A DNA stretch of 14,415 bases, taken from contig CALVPA010000007.1 of the NCBI GenBank assembly GCA_944350395.1, positions 1-14,415 on the forward strand, read 5' to 3'. Both the position numbers and the translations under genes were made by a program. This DNA comes from an uncultured Bacilli bacterium. Lineage in GTDB: Bacteria > Bacillota_I > Bacilli_A > RF39 > UBA660. Positions within the stretch are counted from its first letter, which is position 1, and each line of letters opens with the position of its first letter. Shown here piece by piece: positions 12,877 to 14,415 of this stretch. The notes below the pieces were generated by a model, which was not told the DNA's origin, did not search any database, and saw only the letters and a list, made by a program, of their open reading frames with translations.

Positions 12877-13149
12877 TTATTGAAAAAAAACAGGATTATT
12901 TCTATTTTTATTTTTTATTGTATTTTCCGGTTTGTTTAATACTTTATTATCGTTTTTTATATATGAATAGTTGCTATTAGAATTTTTAAATGAATTGATT
13001 CTATATAATATATCGGGGATTTTTTTTAATGCTGGTTTAACTTCTTTATATATAGGTAAAATTTGCCTAACTATATTCAATGATTTATATATATTGCCTA
13101 GTAATCTAGGATTTGCTATATTTAGCAAAATATTAATACCATTTGGCAT
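12877..13149 (-). CDS. Small YqfQ/VrrA-like protein
   Basis: A 90-residue protein. Its first 55 residues (NILLNIANPRLLGNIYKSLN, then VRQILPIYKEVKPALKKIPDILYRI) follow the pattern of the YqfQ/VrrA family of Bacillus, in which a helix of about this spacing ends in a GP/PxVKxLP-like stretch. The function of that family is not established. The C-terminal third is a low-complexity Asn/Lys/Ser tail. ATG 13149 is preceded by GGGTGA (13161-13156), an SD variant that pairs with the outer part of the anti-SD. It is divergent from the pilC-like gene and lies upstream of csp on the same strand, with no clear terminator between them. The resemblance is from memory of the family pattern, so moderate confidence only. 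Confidence 0.6.
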   Translation of the reverse strand: MPNGINILLNIANPRLLGNIYKSLNIVRQILPIYKEVKPALKKIPDILYRINSFKNSNSNYSYIKNDNKVLNKPENTIKNKNRNNPVFFQ

Positions 13150-13190
13150 AGATATTCACCCAATAAATTATATGAATAAATAAAAAATAA

Positions 13191-13219
13191 TTTAATTATT
13201 TCTACAAATATGGTATAAT
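13191..13219 (+). promoter_or_regulatory. Promoter of the PilC-like gene
   Basis: TTTAAT (13191-13196) and an extended -10 TGGTATAAT (TATAAT at 13214-13219) are 17 bases apart. Transcription would start near 13226, followed closely by the AGGAG SD at 13235-13239. Confidence 0.65.
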
Positions 13220-13250
13220 TTTTATAAGATAAAGAGGAGCGTGAAGTGGT

Positions 13251-14394
13251 GTGACTAAGCAAATAAAACATAATAACTTTAATCCTCTCATAATTTTCAA
13301 TCCTTTAAAGTATATTTGCATAGGTTTTATCACGGTTCTTAAAGGAATACTAAATTTATTTGAATATATTTCACTAGGATCATATTATGCATTTTTATAT
13401 ATATTATTAAAGCCTTTACATTATTTGCTTGGTGCTATAACTGATATTTATTATTTTATTTTCACATCGAATAAAGTTAAAAAAGATAAAGAACTCAAGA
13501 TCGATGTTAATTACGACGAAAAAGGTGAAAAAGTAGTATCATCAAATGGTAAAGACATATACACTCAGATGAAAACTAATCAAAAAAAGTTATTAGCAAT
13601 TAAAAAGAATAACAATCAAAAAGATAAACTTAATCAAAAACAAAAAGATAGGTTGGATGCAGAGAGAGAATCACTTTTAAAATTAATAAATGAAGGGCAA
13701 GAGAAGCGATTTGAAAAGCCACAAACATTTAAATATAAGGCTCTTTCACCTGATGGTAAAGTAGTTACAAGTACTTTTATTGGAGTATCTAAATTAGATA
13801 TTTATACATTTTTAACAGGAGAAGGCTACACTGTATTTTCTATAGAAACTTCAGATTGGATTAATTTTATATACGGCGAATCAAAAACTATACATTTTAA
13901 ATTTAATACTAAAAACTTGATATTTTTTATAACACAACTTTCGACTTATATTAAAGCTGGAATTACACTTACAGAAGCGATGAGAATATTGAGTAAACAA
14001 TTAAATAAAAATAAAGGGCAACAAAGAATTATGCAATCTATTGTATATTATCTTACAATGGGTGAATCTTTTAGTAGTGCTCTTGCTCATCAAGGTAATG
14101 CATTTCCACAACTTTTGATTAACATGATAAAAGCTGCAGAAGCAACGGGCGATTTATCGGATACATTAGACGATATGGGTGAATATTACACTGAGATAAA
14201 TTCTACTAGAAAACAGATGATTAGTGCTATATCGTATCCTGCATTAATCGGAGTATTTTCTATAATAGTAATTACAGTTATTATGCTCAAAATAGTACCA
14301 CAATTCGTAGGTATATACGAAAGTGCGGGTGCAACATTAAATCCACTTACCGTCTTTGTAATTAATTTTAGTAATTTTTTACAAAAATATATAT
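13251..14394 (+). CDS. pilC: PilC/GspF-type platform protein with N-terminal extension, 3'-truncated
   Basis: The start is GTG 13251; an in-frame TGA at 13242 excludes earlier starts, and AGGAG ends 11 bases upstream. Residues 156-381 match PilC/GspF: the FKYKALSPDGKVVTSTF opening (160-176), a first T2SSF domain from about 221 (TKNLIFFITQLSTYIKAGIT, LTMGESFSSALA, FPQLLINMIKAAEATGDL), and its TM at about 327-348. PilC is the membrane platform of type IVa pilus, type II secretion or competence systems. Residues 1-155 are extra: a hydrophobic region at 10-72, probably two TM or membrane-lying helices, then a charged coiled-coil-like stretch (100-150). The second T2SSF domain is missing because the contig ends; the apparent TAG stop (14394-14396) uses adapter bases. 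Genuine sequence ends at 14394. Confidence 0.9.
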
Positions 14395-14415
14395 AGATCG
14401 GAAGAGCACACGTCT
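14395..14415. other. Illumina TruSeq adapter remnant (assembly artefact)
   Basis: The final 21 bases, starting AGATCGGAAGAGC and ending ACACGTCT, match the beginning of the standard TruSeq read-1 adapter base for base. They are not genomic and create a false stop codon for the PilC-like gene. Confidence 0.97.

Noticed and set aside
12971..13183. 70-codon plus-strand frame opposite the YqfQ/VrrA-like gene
   Set aside because: The minus-strand frame has a better SD, resembles a known family and has a low-complexity tail typical of it; the plus frame ends just before the pilC promoter and has no SD.

Overview
The window is AT-rich DNA with standard-code genes: TGG is used for Trp and TGA as a stop. 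Strong Shine-Dalgarno sites (AGGAGG, GAGGTG), a class B-like sortase with a sorting-signal substrate, and no outer-membrane secretin point to a low-GC Gram-positive bacterium. An uncultured gut-type Bacilli/RF39-like lineage is my best guess; that placement is inference. The right edge is a true contig end: the last 21 bases (14395-14415) match the start of the Illumina TruSeq adapter and are not genomic.

Region 1 (1-7818, + strand) is a compact Tad/Flp-type pilus locus. It holds a 5'-truncated cysteine-rich surface protein, a TadE-like single-pass protein, a CpaB/RcpC SAF-domain protein, a CpaF/TadA ATPase, TadB and TadC platform proteins, a small four-cysteine pilin, a second TadE-like pseudopilin with six external cysteines, and a CpaE/TadZ-like protein that has lost its P-loop lysine. 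Genes from 1682 to 5797 are nearly gapless and look cotranscribed. The pilin has its own near-consensus promoter (TTGATA-17-TATAAT, 5800-5828) and a strong SD. A hairpin plus T-run after cpaE ends the block. No prepilin peptidase or secretin is in view.

Region 2 (7821-12520) is a cell-wall anchoring module. A class B-like sortase on the minus strand carries an unusual N-terminal cytoplasmic domain of about 270 residues before its membrane segment. It is divergent from two tandem paralogous surface proteins with signal peptides, a shared unrecognised N-terminal domain, two InlB-type repeats each and C-terminal anchoring regions. The second has a clear NPQTG motif; the first only has QTQTG. The 184-bp divergent spacer contains a 9-bp tandem repeat and an inverted repeat. 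Terminators separate all units.

Region 3 (12485-13250) holds a cold-shock protein (minus strand, TTG start, hairpin-containing leader) and a small YqfQ/VrrA-like protein (minus strand).

Region 4 (13191-14394) is the start of a second type IV filament gene, a PilC/GspF platform protein with its own promoter and an unusual 155-residue membrane/charged N-terminal extension. It is cut by the contig end, and its apparent stop codon is made partly of adapter bases.

Taken together: a Tad-like pilus exports and assembles disulfide-capable pilins, a sortase anchors two repeat-bearing surface proteins, and a separate PilC-type system begins at the right edge. No tRNA, rRNA, CRISPR array, transposon or phage gene was seen, and no stretch longer than 300 bases lacks a gene.
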